Source: an uncultured Chlorobiales bacterium (GTDB lineage: Bacteria > Bacteroidota > Chlorobiia > Chlorobiales > Chlorobiaceae). Taken from it: a stretch of 64,000 nucleotides of DNA. Location of the stretch: positions 32,990 through 96,989 of the forward strand of contig CAIYTH010000033.1 in NCBI GenBank assembly GCA_903929135.1, written 5' to 3'. Of this stretch, positions 1 through 7,881 are shown one piece after another. Every line of letters starts with the position of its first letter. Within the stretch, counting starts at the first letter, position 1. The translations under genes were made by a program, and so were the position numbers. The notes below the pieces were generated by a model that was not told the DNA's origin, made no database searches, and saw nothing but the letters and a program-made list of their open reading frames with translations.

Positions 1-189
1 CATCGGGCCAAGACGGTCCTGCATGAAAGCAGAAATCTTGCGCTCGCCGTAAACGCCGTAGGTCAGCGCATAGAGCGCGATGAACACGAGTGGGATGGCC
101 GCGACGATCACGAGCCCGAGCGGGAACCAGCCGAGGTGGAATCCTGAAAGGGCGTCTGACCAGGTATTGAGAGATGGTGACTGACTCAT
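1..189 (-). CDS. nuoH: NADH-quinone oxidoreductase subunit H (5' part only)
   Basis: Only the first 63 codons are present; the gene runs off the left edge. The peptide starts [16 protein letters not shown], has a hydrophobic first membrane helix (about residues 24-46) and then [16 protein letters not shown], the conserved NuoH segment at the quinone-channel junction of complex I. NuoH is an integral membrane subunit that helps form the quinone site. It lies 51 bp downstream of nuoD on the same strand, in the usual order nuoA-B-C-D-H, so it belongs to the same operon. The family identity is clear despite truncation. Confidence 0.88.
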   Translation of the reverse strand, partial: MSQSPSLNTWSDALSGFHLGWFPLGLVIVAAIPLVFIALYALTYGVYGERKISAFMQDRLGPM

Positions 190-240
190 AGAAAACGGCT
201 TGCCTGTCTATGGAATAAGATTGTTGTCTTGAAAAAACGT

Positions 241-1443
241 TCAGCGGTCCACTTCACCCAGCACGATGTCGATACTTCCGATGATGGCCACAAGGTCAGG
301 GATCAGCTGGCCTTTTGAAAGGTCCTTCATGGCAGCAAGGTTCACGAAGCACGACGAACGGGCCTTGCAGCGCAACGGCTTGGTCGACTTGCCGTCGCTC
401 ACGATGTAGAATCCGACCTCACCCCTCGGGTTTTCGGCGCGTGCATAGACCTCGCCGGCTTTGGGACGGATCTTCTTCGGAATGGCAGAGCGTGAGTTGA
501 ATCCTTCGACCTCGGGCATTTTGTCGAGGCACTGCTCGATGATCTTCAGGCTCTCCTCGATTTCAAGGGCACGGACAAGGTGCCTCGACAAGCTGTCGCC
601 GATGTCGGAGAGCTTGCCGTCAGGCACGGGAACGTCGAAATCGAGTTCCGGGTAGATGGAATACGGATCGTTGCGGCGAAGGTCCCACTTGACACCTGAA
701 CCGCGAAGCATCGGACCCGACCATGCATAGTTGATGGCCACCTCGGCCGGCATCATGCCGACTCCCCTGGTGCGCTTGACGAAAATCTCGTTTTCGGTGA
801 GCAACTGCTGGAGCTCCCTGGTCTTCGGCTTGAAATAGGTGACGAACTCGGCGACACGCTTCTTGAAATCTGCCGGAACATCGAAGGAGAGTCCGCCGAT
901 CCAGATATAATTGTAAAGCATGCGTGCGCCGGAGATCCACTCGAGCAGGTTGAGGATGTGCTCCCGGTCACGGAAGCAGAACAGGAATGGGGTGAATGCG
1001 CCGAGATCGATGCCGTAGGTGCCGATGGCGACCAGGTGGGATGCGATCCTGTTGAGTTCGGAGACGATGACCCTGATGAACTCGACCCTCCGGGGGATTT
1101 CGATGTCGAGCAGCTTCTCGACGCCGAGGCAGAACGCCAATTCGGTGTTCATGCCCGCGAGGTAGTCCATACGGTCGGTGTAGGGCACGATACCGGGATA
1201 GTCGACCTTTTCGCAGTACTTCTCGAAGCATCGGTGCAGATAACCGAGGTAGGGCTCGGCCTCCACGACGACTTCACCGTCGGTGATGCACTCGAGACGA
1301 AGCACGCCGTGTGTCGACGGGTGCTGCGGTCCCATGCTGAGAACCATGTATTCGGTGTCCAGATCCTTTTCGATGACGACGCGGTTGTCGTCCTGGCGAA
1401 TGATCCTGGTGGAGTTCAGTTCAGCTTTACCTAATTCCTGCAT
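241..1443 (-). CDS. nuoD: NADH-quinone oxidoreductase subunit D
   Basis: A 400-residue protein of the NuoD / 49-kDa family, the hydrophilic complex I subunit that forms the quinone-reduction site with NuoB. HPSTHG at residues 41-46 is the family signature, with the conserved histidines facing the quinone headgroup. Length is typical of unfused NuoD, and NuoC is a separate gene here. In green sulfur bacteria complex I normally lacks NuoE, F and G and is thought to take electrons from ferredoxin. That is family knowledge; the window shows only A, B, C, D and the start of H. The gene is 30 bp after nuoC. Confidence 0.96.
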   Translation of the reverse strand: MQELGKAELNSTRIIRQDDNRVVIEKDLDTEYMVLSMGPQHPSTHGVLRLECITDGEVVVEAEPYLGYLHRCFEKYCEKVDYPGIVPYTDRMDYLAGMNTELAFCLGVEKLLDIEIPRRVEFIRVIVSELNRIASHLVAIGTYGIDLGAFTPFLFCFRDREHILNLLEWISGARMLYNYIWIGGLSFDVPADFKKRVAEFVTYFKPKTRELQQLLTENEIFVKRTRGVGMMPAEVAINYAWSGPMLRGSGVKWDLRRNDPYSIYPELDFDVPVPDGKLSDIGDSLSRHLVRALEIEESLKIIEQCLDKMPEVEGFNSRSAIPKKIRPKAGEVYARAENPRGEVGFYIVSDGKSTKPLRCKARSSCFVNLAAMKDLSKGQLIPDLVAIIGSIDIVLGEVDR

Positions 1444-1473
1444 GCTCGGAATGCTTGTTTACGTGTTATGGCG

Positions 1474-1974
1474 TCAGTACGGGACCTTGATGCCGTGATA
1501 GGTTTCCTGTACCTGGTAATCCTTGCGGAGCGGAAAGCCGGTCCAGTCTTCCGGACAGAGAATCCTCCTGAGGTCCGGATGGCCGTCGAAGGTCATGCCG
1601 TACATGTCGTAGGCTTCCCTTTCGTGCCAGTTGGCCGTATGCCATACGCACGAAACAGACGGGATCGATCCGCCGTCCCTCTGGCACTTGACCTTGACGG
1701 CGATCCTGTGGGGGTGATGTCCTATCGACTCGAGGTTGCAGACGATGCCGAGCTGGTTCTGCTCGAGGTAGTCAACGCCCGAAAGGCAGGCCATGTAGTT
1801 GAACTTCAGGCGCGAGTCGTCGCGCATGAAGAGGGCGATGTCTACCCATTTCGAAAGGTCGAGCACCTCGAAGAACGGCATGGTCGGGTTGGCGTCGAAC
1901 TCCGACACCGCATCACCGAACCGAGCCCTGATGAGATCATAGGCAGCCTTGCTCTGCTGAACCGCTGCCGACAT
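1474..1974 (-). CDS. nuoC: NADH-quinone oxidoreductase subunit C
   Basis: NuoC (30-kDa subunit) of the complex I peripheral arm. The C-terminal part carries the family pattern of tryptophan, glutamate and aspartate residues (HEREAYDMYGMTFDGHPDLR) followed by a conserved proline-rich end. I place the start at MSAAVQQ (166 residues) because AGGAAA lies six bases upstream. Upstream in-frame ATGs at 2007 and 1995 would add 11 or 7 residues, but 2007 has no clear ribosome-binding site. Even the 2007 start stays clear of nuoB, which ends at 2021. Confidence 0.92.
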   Translation of the reverse strand: MSAAVQQSKAAYDLIRARFGDAVSEFDANPTMPFFEVLDLSKWVDIALFMRDDSRLKFNYMACLSGVDYLEQNQLGIVCNLESIGHHPHRIAVKVKCQRDGGSIPSVSCVWHTANWHEREAYDMYGMTFDGHPDLRRILCPEDWTGFPLRKDYQVQETYHGIKVPY

Positions 1975-2020
1975 GCTGTTTCCTGCTTCTTCCATCCCGT
2001 TGTCCATTGATGATAGATGT

Positions 2021-2587
2021 TTATGCCGTTGCCCTGCGGGCCTGGTCGATGATCTGCTGGGGATCGACGCTCTTCTCGGCAAGCTTCTTCAGGGCCTCCT
2101 GGCGGGAAATGCCGATGCCTTCCATCCGGATCAGCTCCTGGATCTTCATGAGTCCGCCGATGAGCGCTTCGGGCCGCGGAGGGCATCCGGGCACGTACAC
2201 GTCGACCGGAATGACACGGTCGACCCCCTTGAGCACATGGTAGCCATGGTTCCAGTAGGGCCCGCCGCAGTTCGAGCAGCTGCCCATGGAGAGCACGTAG
2301 CGGGGTTCCGGCATCTGTTCGTAGAGCGTGACGACCTTCTCGGCCATCTTCATGGTCACCGTACCGGCGACAATCATGAGGTCGGACTGGCGTGGCGACG
2401 AGCGGGGAAAAATGCCGAAACGTTCGAGATCGTAGTTGGATGCGTTGGTAGCCATCATCTCGATAGCACAGCAGGCAAGACCGAAACCCATGGGCCAGAT
2501 CGAAGAGAGGCGGGCCCAGTTCATCACGTTGTCGACCGAGGTCACAAGGACGTTTCGGTTCGATATCCTGGCATCAAGCAAACCCAT
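2021..2587 (-). CDS. nuoB: NADH-quinone oxidoreductase subunit B
   Basis: A 188-residue NuoB, the subunit holding the terminal [4Fe-4S] cluster N2 of complex I, which passes electrons to quinone. The four ligands are visible: the adjacent pair C39-C40 in [12 protein letters not shown]104 in MGSCSNCGG and C135 in [12 protein letters not shown]. The family is related to the small subunit of [NiFe] hydrogenases. It is 26 bp downstream of nuoA and in the same operon. Its C-terminal tail is alanine- and arginine-rich and not conserved. Confidence 0.96.
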   Translation of the reverse strand: MGLLDARISNRNVLVTSVDNVMNWARLSSIWPMGFGLACCAIEMMATNASNYDLERFGIFPRSSPRQSDLMIVAGTVTMKMAEKVVTLYEQMPEPRYVLSMGSCSNCGGPYWNHGYHVLKGVDRVIPVDVYVPGCPPRPEALIGGLMKIQELIRMEGIGISRQEALKKLAEKSVDPQQIIDQARRATA

Positions 2588-2613
2588 AGCGTTAATCGAT
2601 GAAGATTGAAAGA

Positions 2614-3045
2614 TTATCCGTTCGAGCGCCCGGCGTCGCGATTCGGCAGCTCAGGCATTTTCGGAATATTCGGAGTCGGCCTCACCCAGTCGAGATCACC
2701 CTTGACCCATGCATAGACAAGGCCCAGGATGAGGATGCCGGCAAAAATCAGAACTTCGACCAGGGCGAAAACGCCAAGAGACTTGAACACGGTCGCCCAT
2801 GGAAACAGGAAGACGATTTCGACGTCGAAGATGATGAAGATGAGGGCTACGACATAAAAGCGGATGTTGAACTTGACCCAGGCGCTGCCGACGGCAGGTT
2901 CGCCGCATTCGTAAGTCGAGTTCTTTTCGGGGTTGGGTCGGCTCGGGCGAAGCAGTCTTGCCGTCAGGAAACCCATGACCACAAAGATGATGCCGAGCAG
3001 GAGAAACACGAAAACGGTACCGAAGCCGGTCAGCGTCTGATCCAT
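2614..3045 (-). CDS. nuoA: NADH-quinone oxidoreductase subunit A
   Basis: A 143-residue NuoA with three predicted membrane helices (about residues 10-30, 63-85 and 90-112). It contains the YECGEP motif between helices 1 and 2 and the acidic [12 protein letters not shown] segment in helix 2, both diagnostic of the subunit. NuoA sits next to NuoH and NuoB at the quinone-site interface. This is the first gene of the nuo operon as seen here. The next gene upstream on the same strand is more than 200 bp away, so the operon promoter probably lies in 3046-3261. Confidence 0.94.
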   Translation of the reverse strand: MDQTLTGFGTVFVFLLLGIIFVVMGFLTARLLRPSRPNPEKNSTYECGEPAVGSAWVKFNIRFYVVALIFIIFDVEIVFLFPWATVFKSLGVFALVEVLIFAGILILGLVYAWVKGDLDWVRPTPNIPKMPELPNRDAGRSNG

Positions 3046-3147
3046 GTGCTGTTATTTGACAGTTATGTGCAGGGATTCCCCAGACTCCCCCGCACTCTCG
3101 AAAATGCCTTTGAAACAAGTGCGGCAAATATAAAAAATAATCCGTTC

Positions 3148-3181
3148 AACCGCAGATAAAAAGCTGATTTTTTCAGCGGTT
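3148..3181 (-). terminator. possible hairpin between the 84-residue membrane protein gene and nuoA
   Basis: AACCGC at 3148-3153 pairs with GCGGTT at 3176-3181, and a second short stem (GCTGA / TCAGC) nests inside with a T-rich loop. It lies downstream of the gene ending at 3262 and upstream of nuoA. The stem is short and a run of T after it is lacking, so it is only a candidate. Confidence 0.3.
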
Positions 3182-3261
3182 CACCATCTGAGGGCGCCTG
3201 AATATTCAAACGGACACGTCAGAACCGGGGCTGAGCCATCCCCTTATTTATTTAAGGACGC

Positions 3262-3516
3262 CTACCTGTCGCCAAATATTTTTAAGGCATATCGCCTGAA
3301 TAGACCGACCAGGCCGAACACCACCAGGAGGGTTGAAACCACCAGAATTGCCACGATCGGGCGCCAGTCGGCGAACAGGTACTGCATCGCCGGACCGAGC
3401 AGGGCGACCATCAGCATCCAGACCATAGGGGTCCAGGCGACCGCGAAAATAATCGGCAGCCCCTTTTTCCTGAATGTGTTCATTTTCTCTTTTTCGGGGA
3501 ACAGTCTCATCGTCAT
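3262..3516 (-). CDS. small two-helix membrane protein, function unknown
   Basis: An 84-residue protein with a basic, charged N-terminus and two hydrophobic segments (about residues 18-44 and 52-71), ending FRRYALKIFGDR. I do not recognise a family. GGAG lies a few bases before the cluster of ATGs at 3516 and 3510; a third start at 3483 (MNTFRKKG) is also possible and would leave a 73-residue protein. It is 62 bp downstream of the TPR gene on the same strand and may be the last gene of that operon. The composition looks like a real inner-membrane protein. Confidence 0.55.
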   Translation of the reverse strand: MTMRLFPEKEKMNTFRKKGLPIIFAVAWTPMVWMLMVALLGPAMQYLFADWRPIVAILVVSTLLVVFGLVGLFRRYALKIFGDR

Positions 3517-3578
3517 CGTCTCCGTTAGAATGCCCTGCCGGGCATCGACGGGGTGCCCAGGAGCATGGGAATGGGTTT

Positions 3579-4169
3579 TCAGAGCAGCAGTTCGGCAATC
3601 TGGTCGGCCATGTCGTGATCGAGATCGCGGAGCACTTCGTACTCGTGCCGCAGGCCCTTCATGTCACCGCGTGAAAGATAGTACATGGCGAGCTTGCAAT
3701 GGGGTTCGGGATTGGCGGCGTCCAGGCCGAGGGCCGTATCGAGAGCCTCCTTCGCATTTTCGGACTCGCCGAGCTCCATGTAGACATCCCCGAGCACGCA
3801 CCACGCTTCGGCAAACCGGGGCTCTATCGCGATGGCGGCCTTGAGGGCCCTGACTGCGGCCTCCTCCTTGCCGAGGGAGAGGAAGACGAACCCGAGGTGA
3901 AGGTACGCCGGCAGGAAGCTGCGGTCGATGGCGATGGTGAAGACGAGGTCGGTGCCCGCTTTACGGAATTCGCCGGTCGACAGGTAGGCGACGGCCCGCG
4001 CATAACGGATACGAGCGTCCCGCGAAGCCGGGCCCGCGAGCGTTTCGAGGATCTCCAGCGACTTCGGGTAATCCCCTTCGCCGATGCAGTCGAGAGCCTG
4101 CTGATAGTCGCATTCGGTTACCGGATCCATCGCTGATGCTGCCGGTTCACGATAAATGGTGTCGTTCAT
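3579..4169 (-). CDS. tetratricopeptide-repeat protein
   Basis: A 196-residue soluble protein built almost wholly of tetratricopeptide-type helix pairs from about residue 23 to 190, for example GEGDYPKSLEILETLAG and FLPAYLHLGFVFLSLGKEEA. No signal peptide or second domain is visible, so it probably acts as a cytoplasmic adaptor. Its start codon overlaps the stop codon of the ferrochelatase-like gene (ATGA, 4166-4169), which implies translational coupling. A role linked to that enzyme is inferred from context only. The specific partner cannot be read from the sequence. Confidence 0.8.
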   Translation of the reverse strand: MNDTIYREPAASAMDPVTECDYQQALDCIGEGDYPKSLEILETLAGPASRDARIRYARAVAYLSTGEFRKAGTDLVFTIAIDRSFLPAYLHLGFVFLSLGKEEAAVRALKAAIAIEPRFAEAWCVLGDVYMELGESENAKEALDTALGLDAANPEPHCKLAMYYLSRGDMKGLRHEYEVLRDLDHDMADQIAELLL

Positions 4170-5251
4170 GATGCCGCTCCGTTGTTCTGGCCAGGGTTTT
4201 CGTTGCCGCAGAAGATTGCATGCTGCCAGTCGAGCAGCCGGACCTCCTCCTCGATCCGGGTCGCAAGCCAGGCGGAGAAGTCAGGAGATTCATTGATGCA
4301 GGGAATATACTGCTTGAACCTGATCTCCGATGCATCCAGCTGACGGCGTGCCTCGTAATCGGTTTCGCTGTTGTCGGCGAAATAGCCGAAAGGGAACATG
4401 GCGACGGCATCATACCCCTCCTGCTGAAACTCGCCGAGCGCTTTCTCGACCGTATCGGAGGTCCATTCTCCCCCTGCCGTGTGGTTCAGGCACCCGAGCC
4501 TGACCTCTCCGAACATGTTCCGGGGATCCCCGAGTATCCGGTCACGCATGACCCGGAAAAACTCGTAGGTTTCCTCCAGTCCGGTGAAGACGGAGGGCGG
4601 ATTGCCCTTCCGGTTGCGTACGATCGTGCCGTGGATGACCAGCACGAGCGCGGGTTTCCGCTCTCCACCCGCAAATGTACCCTGCGGAACGGAACCGAAC
4701 AGATGATCGAGGTAGATGTCGTGAAGCTCCTTGTGCTTCCAGAGGCCGTGCATGACACGAACCCTGCCGGGAAGTGCTTCGCCGTAAACGTCGATGGCCA
4801 TCTGGCATGCCACCCCGCAGGAGAAGGCCGACTCGACCGGAATCATGGGGACAACGACGACACCGTCCATGCGTCCGAGGAACCGTTCAAGCACGGTTTC
4901 AAGGTAGGGCGGCACGAAGTAGTACGCGTCCTCGACCTCGACGCCCACCCCCATCGAAGCCAGACGCCCGCTCCGGGCAATCTCGCGTTCAACCCCCTGC
5001 TTCTGGATCCGGTTGATGGCGACCAGCCTGGACCGGTACCGGTTGATCTTCCAGTCGATGTAGTGCTTGATAGAACGGTAGTCGCCAAGGGCGTAGATCA
5101 TCGCCTTGGGCAGCTTGACGATCTGGCGGGTAACGACCTGCACGATCTTCCGGGAACTCGGCACAAGGGTCCGCACGGCAAGCTTTTCGACTTCGCCGTA
5201 GGTCACCAGGACAACGCCGTACCGCTTCCCTTTCACAGCGAAAGCCACCAT
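4166..5251 (-). CDS. hemH: ferrochelatase-like protein (divergent HemH)
   Basis: A 361-residue protein with the layout of ferrochelatase, which inserts Fe2+ into protoporphyrin IX to make haem. The probable catalytic histidine is H207 in LVIHGTIVRNRKG. The acidic residue of the second half is in FGYFADNSETDYEA (E296), followed by YIPCINESPDF, which matches the usual C-terminal PCLN-S-F pattern. The first half is quite unlike E. coli HemH, so the match rests on these two motifs. It overlaps the PAP2-like gene by 19 bp and the TPR gene by 4 bp. A related chelatase or a non-catalytic homologue is the alternative. Confidence 0.7.
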   Translation of the reverse strand: MVAFAVKGKRYGVVLVTYGEVEKLAVRTLVPSSRKIVQVVTRQIVKLPKAMIYALGDYRSIKHYIDWKINRYRSRLVAINRIQKQGVEREIARSGRLASMGVGVEVEDAYYFVPPYLETVLERFLGRMDGVVVVPMIPVESAFSCGVACQMAIDVYGEALPGRVRVMHGLWKHKELHDIYLDHLFGSVPQGTFAGGERKPALVLVIHGTIVRNRKGNPPSVFTGLEETYEFFRVMRDRILGDPRNMFGEVRLGCLNHTAGGEWTSDTVEKALGEFQQEGYDAVAMFPFGYFADNSETDYEARRQLDASEIRFKQYIPCINESPDFSAWLATRIEEEVRLLDWQHAIFCGNENPGQNNGAAS

Positions 5252-5826
5252 TTGAATTCCGTGAACATCAGCAGGAAACCGATCGTGGCGCCAACAAGCG
5301 TCTGCATGAAATTATGCGCCTTGAGGTAGACCCTCGACCACATCAGCAGCGGCACGGCCGTCAGCATCCAGAGCGCCTGCTGGCCGAAATGCAGATAACA
5401 GAGGGCGATCGACGAGCCGAGGCTGAAGAGATGGATGCTGATTTTCCACTGGAGGGTGACCAGGAGGATGAACACCGTGTTGACAGCGTTGAAAAACAGG
5501 ATGCCCGAAAGGAAGCGGGGGGCATTGAGCTGCTTCATCAGCTCGTAACCCAGCACGTTGATTCCCACCAGCACGAGCAGGGGAAGAAACCGCTGCTCCC
5601 TGAACGTGATGTTGTAGTCAGATACCTTGCCGATCTTCTTCAGGCCGTAGATGAGCATCAGCGGTGCAATGGTTGCAGAGACGAAGAGCACATAGAACCA
5701 GGAGATGTAACGCGGATGGCTTGCGTATCCGAACAGCACGATAACAAGGTAGGCCGCAGGTGCAACGACGACAGGGCTGATGACCCAGGAGACCAGAGAT
5801 GCGAACCGGCGTAAATCAGCGTGCAT
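5233..5826 (-). CDS. PAP2-like polytopic membrane protein, probably non-canonical
   Basis: A 197-residue protein with about six hydrophobic helices. The C-terminal SRVYLKAHNFMQTLVGATIG strongly resembles the third motif of PAP2 lipid phosphatases (SRxxLxxHxxxDxxxG), with S, R and H kept but the usual aspartate replaced by glutamine. The second motif (PSGH) appears only as a degenerate KISIHLFSLGSS, and the first lysine/arginine motif is not evident. It may therefore be a catalytically altered member. It is the first gene of an overlapping set with the ferrochelatase-like and TPR genes, which suggests a membrane-associated role connected with haem or envelope lipids. Confidence 0.6.
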   Translation of the reverse strand: MHADLRRFASLVSWVISPVVVAPAAYLVIVLFGYASHPRYISWFYVLFVSATIAPLMLIYGLKKIGKVSDYNITFREQRFLPLLVLVGINVLGYELMKQLNAPRFLSGILFFNAVNTVFILLVTLQWKISIHLFSLGSSIALCYLHFGQQALWMLTAVPLLMWSRVYLKAHNFMQTLVGATIGFLLMFTEFKWWLSL

Positions 5827-5909
5827 TGAAAACCAGGAGGATGATCAGATAAGTTTTATCCCTTGTAATTTCGTCCCTTGCGGAGCCCCGAAAGCCAACC
5901 AGAAGATAG

Positions 5910-5938
5910 TTTTATTATGATAAAAAACCGCGTATATT
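5910..5938 (+). promoter_or_regulatory. candidate promoter of the tRNA-Leu pair
   Basis: TATATT at 5933-5938 is a good -10 match placed 13 bases before the first tRNA base. A weak -35 (TTTTAT at 5910-5915) is 17 bases further up. The surroundings are AT-rich compared with flanking coding DNA. The -35 is poor, hence the low confidence. Confidence 0.35.
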
Positions 5939-5951
5939 AGCACTTCATGAC

Positions 5952-6033
5952 GCGAGAGTGGTGAAATTGGTATACACGCCAGTCTTAGGAACTGGTGCCG
6001 TGAGGCGTAAGGGTTCGAGTCCCTTCTCTCGCA
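5952..6033 (+). tRNA. tRNA-Leu (anticodon TAG)
   Basis: Acceptor GCGAGAG at 5952-5958 pairs with CTCTCGC at 6026-6032, followed by discriminator A. The anticodon stem CCAGT/ACTGG encloses loop CTTAGGA, giving anticodon TAG. A long variable arm (GCCGTGAGGC) and GGTTCGAGTCC T-arm fit a class II leucine tRNA. CCA is not encoded. Confidence 0.95.
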
Positions 6034-6044
6034 CATGTCATCAA

Positions 6045-6128
6045 GCCAGAGTGGCGGAACTGGTAGACGCGCTGGACTCAAAATCCAGTGAGTGCAAACT
6101 CGTGTGGGTTCGAGTCCCACCTTTGGTA
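6045..6128 (+). tRNA. tRNA-Leu (anticodon CAA)
   Basis: Acceptor GCCAGAG pairs with CTTTGGT (two G-U pairs), discriminator A at 6128. The anticodon stem CTGGA/TCCAG encloses CTCAAAA, giving CAA. It has the long variable arm of class II tRNAs and the GGTTCGAGTCC T-arm. It lies 11 bases after the first leucine tRNA, so both are probably cotranscribed. Confidence 0.95.
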
Positions 6129-6345
6129 CAAGGTTTATTTTCCGGCGGCACGGATGTCTGGAGCCGCTTCTCTTATCATATTCCGGTCATTCGCCGCACC
6201 CACTGCACCTCTGATCATCGTTGAGCACTCCGGGTGGAAAGGAGGGACGAAGCGCAGAAACCGGAACGTATATGTGGGGAATGAGGATTTCGATCACCGC
6301 GAAACGAGGCGGTCGGATTGCGCAGCAGATTATCAGTGGATCCAT

Positions 6346-6867
6346 ATGCAAAGAATGTACTCACCCTGGCGTGAAGTCTACATGCAGTCCTTCAAGGATG
6401 AAAAGCCCACGCCGGCCGCAGAAGGCAAATCGGTCTTCGCCGACATCCCCCCCGAAGAGGACGAAGAGCGCTATGTGCTCTGCAGGGGCAAGCACTGCTT
6501 CGCCATCCTGAACCTCTACCCCTACAACTGCGGGCACCTGATGGTCATCCCCTACATGCAGACCCCTGAATTCAGCGACCTCGACGATCAGACAAGGCTC
6601 GAGATCATGCAGCTCTCCGACCTCTGCATGCAGGCCCTCAAGATCACCCTGAAACCGCAAGGCTTCAATCTCGGCGCCAACCTCGGCAAGGTAGCCGGCG
6701 GCAGCGTCGATTCCCACATCCACTTCCATATCGTGCCGCGCTGGGAAGGCGATACGAACTTCATGCCGGTGCTCGGCGATACGAAAGTGCTGAGCAACGA
6801 CCTCCGCAAGACCTACGTACAGCTCCGTGAGGCGATAACCGCACTGACAGCCGAAAAGGCCAAATAA
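6346..6867 (+). CDS. HIT-family nucleotide phosphorylase/hydrolase
   Basis: A 173-residue histidine-triad protein with the catalytic HIHFH at residues 124-128, followed by IVPRWEGDTNFMPVLGDTK. The PRW-GD-NFMPV extension is typical of the branch that includes mycobacterial Ap4A phosphorylase (Rv2613c type), so the substrate is probably a dinucleoside polyphosphate. That is inference from family resemblance. I start at MQRMYSPW because homologues begin with this aromatic N-terminus. The open frame extends upstream into the tRNA, which cannot be coding. The methyltransferase gene begins 12 bp downstream. Confidence 0.85.
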   Translation: MQRMYSPWREVYMQSFKDEKPTPAAEGKSVFADIPPEEDEERYVLCRGKHCFAILNLYPYNCGHLMVIPYMQTPEFSDLDDQTRLEIMQLSDLCMQALKITLKPQGFNLGANLGKVAGGSVDSHIHFHIVPRWEGDTNFMPVLGDTKVLSNDLRKTYVQLREAITALTAEKAK

Positions 6868-6879
6868 ACTCCTGCCGCA

Positions 6880-7881
6880 ATGGAACTGGTCCCCTGCCCC
6901 ATCGCCGGCGACCGGGATTTCGCGCCCTGGATCGAAGCCCCTGACAGGTTCGACCTTTCCGGACCCTCCTGGTCGATCGTCCGCTCCAGCTCATCCGGCC
7001 TGGTGATGCTCAATCCGAGACCCCGGGAGGGTGAAGCCGCGAAACACTACCCTCCGCAAGCCTATGACCCGTTCATCCACCAGGGAAACGCAAGTTCGGC
7101 CAGAGACCGAGCCTACCTCCTGACAAGCTCACTGCTCCTCGGCCTCAGGGCATCCATCGTGATGCGGGGGTTACGAAAACCGGCCGGGTCCGTCCATATC
7201 CTCGAAGCGGGCTGCTCGACAGGACGTCTGCTGATGCGGCTGCACCGGGATTACGGGATTCCCGTGCAGAACCTCTGCGGCATCGAACCGGACCGGACAT
7301 CATCGGATGCCGCCCGGGCCTCGGGGCTCCCCCGCATCTACGGCACCGACCTCGACCGGACCGTTTTCGGTTGCAGGTTCGACCGCATCGTCTTCTGGCA
7401 TGCCCTTGAACACATCCACCGCATCGAAGAGGCCCTCGTTTCGGCGCAGAGCCTTCTCGAACCAGGCGGCATGCTGGTTATCGCGCTCCCGAACATCGGC
7501 AGTCGCGACTCCCTGCACTACGGCAAAGGGTGGGTTGCGCTCGACGCACCTCGCCACCTCTACCACTTCACCCCTGAATCACTTGGCCGGCTCCTCTCCA
7601 AACACGGATTTTCGGTCACCGACGTCAGGGCGTTCGCTCCCGATGCCCTCTACAACGCATGGTACAGTGAAAAACTGGTGAGCGATATCTCGGGACGCCG
7701 TTTCGGCGGGACGGGAGCGGCGCGTGCCGCGCTTCAGGCGGCATTGTCCGTCATTGCCGGCATCGACCCCTCGAAAGCATCGGGAATCGTCTGCCGGGCG
7801 GTCAGGAGCAGTCAGGAACCGGGTATTTCGGCAGGGATCCTGCCAAGGGACTTCTCGATTTCGGCAGAAGCCACCAGGTAG
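6880..7881 (+). CDS. class I SAM-dependent methyltransferase
   Basis: A 333-residue protein with a Rossmann-type methyltransferase core. Motif I is ILEAGCSTG at residues 107-115; the DRIVFWHALEHI segment and LLEPGGMLVIALPN are post-I motifs of the Methyltransf_23 type found in O-antigen and quinone methylases. The N-terminal 100 residues carry an extra domain with the HYPPQAY motif common to surface-sugar methyltransferases. The substrate cannot be stated. It follows the HIT gene by 12 bp. Its last 70 bp overlap, tail to tail, the 3' end of the TolC-type gene. Confidence 0.82.
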   Translation: MELVPCPIAGDRDFAPWIEAPDRFDLSGPSWSIVRSSSSGLVMLNPRPREGEAAKHYPPQAYDPFIHQGNASSARDRAYLLTSSLLLGLRASIVMRGLRKPAGSVHILEAGCSTGRLLMRLHRDYGIPVQNLCGIEPDRTSSDAARASGLPRIYGTDLDRTVFGCRFDRIVFWHALEHIHRIEEALVSAQSLLEPGGMLVIALPNIGSRDSLHYGKGWVALDAPRHLYHFTPESLGRLLSKHGFSVTDVRAFAPDALYNAWYSEKLVSDISGRRFGGTGAARAALQAALSVIAGIDPSKASGIVCRAVRSSQEPGISAGILPRDFSISAEATR

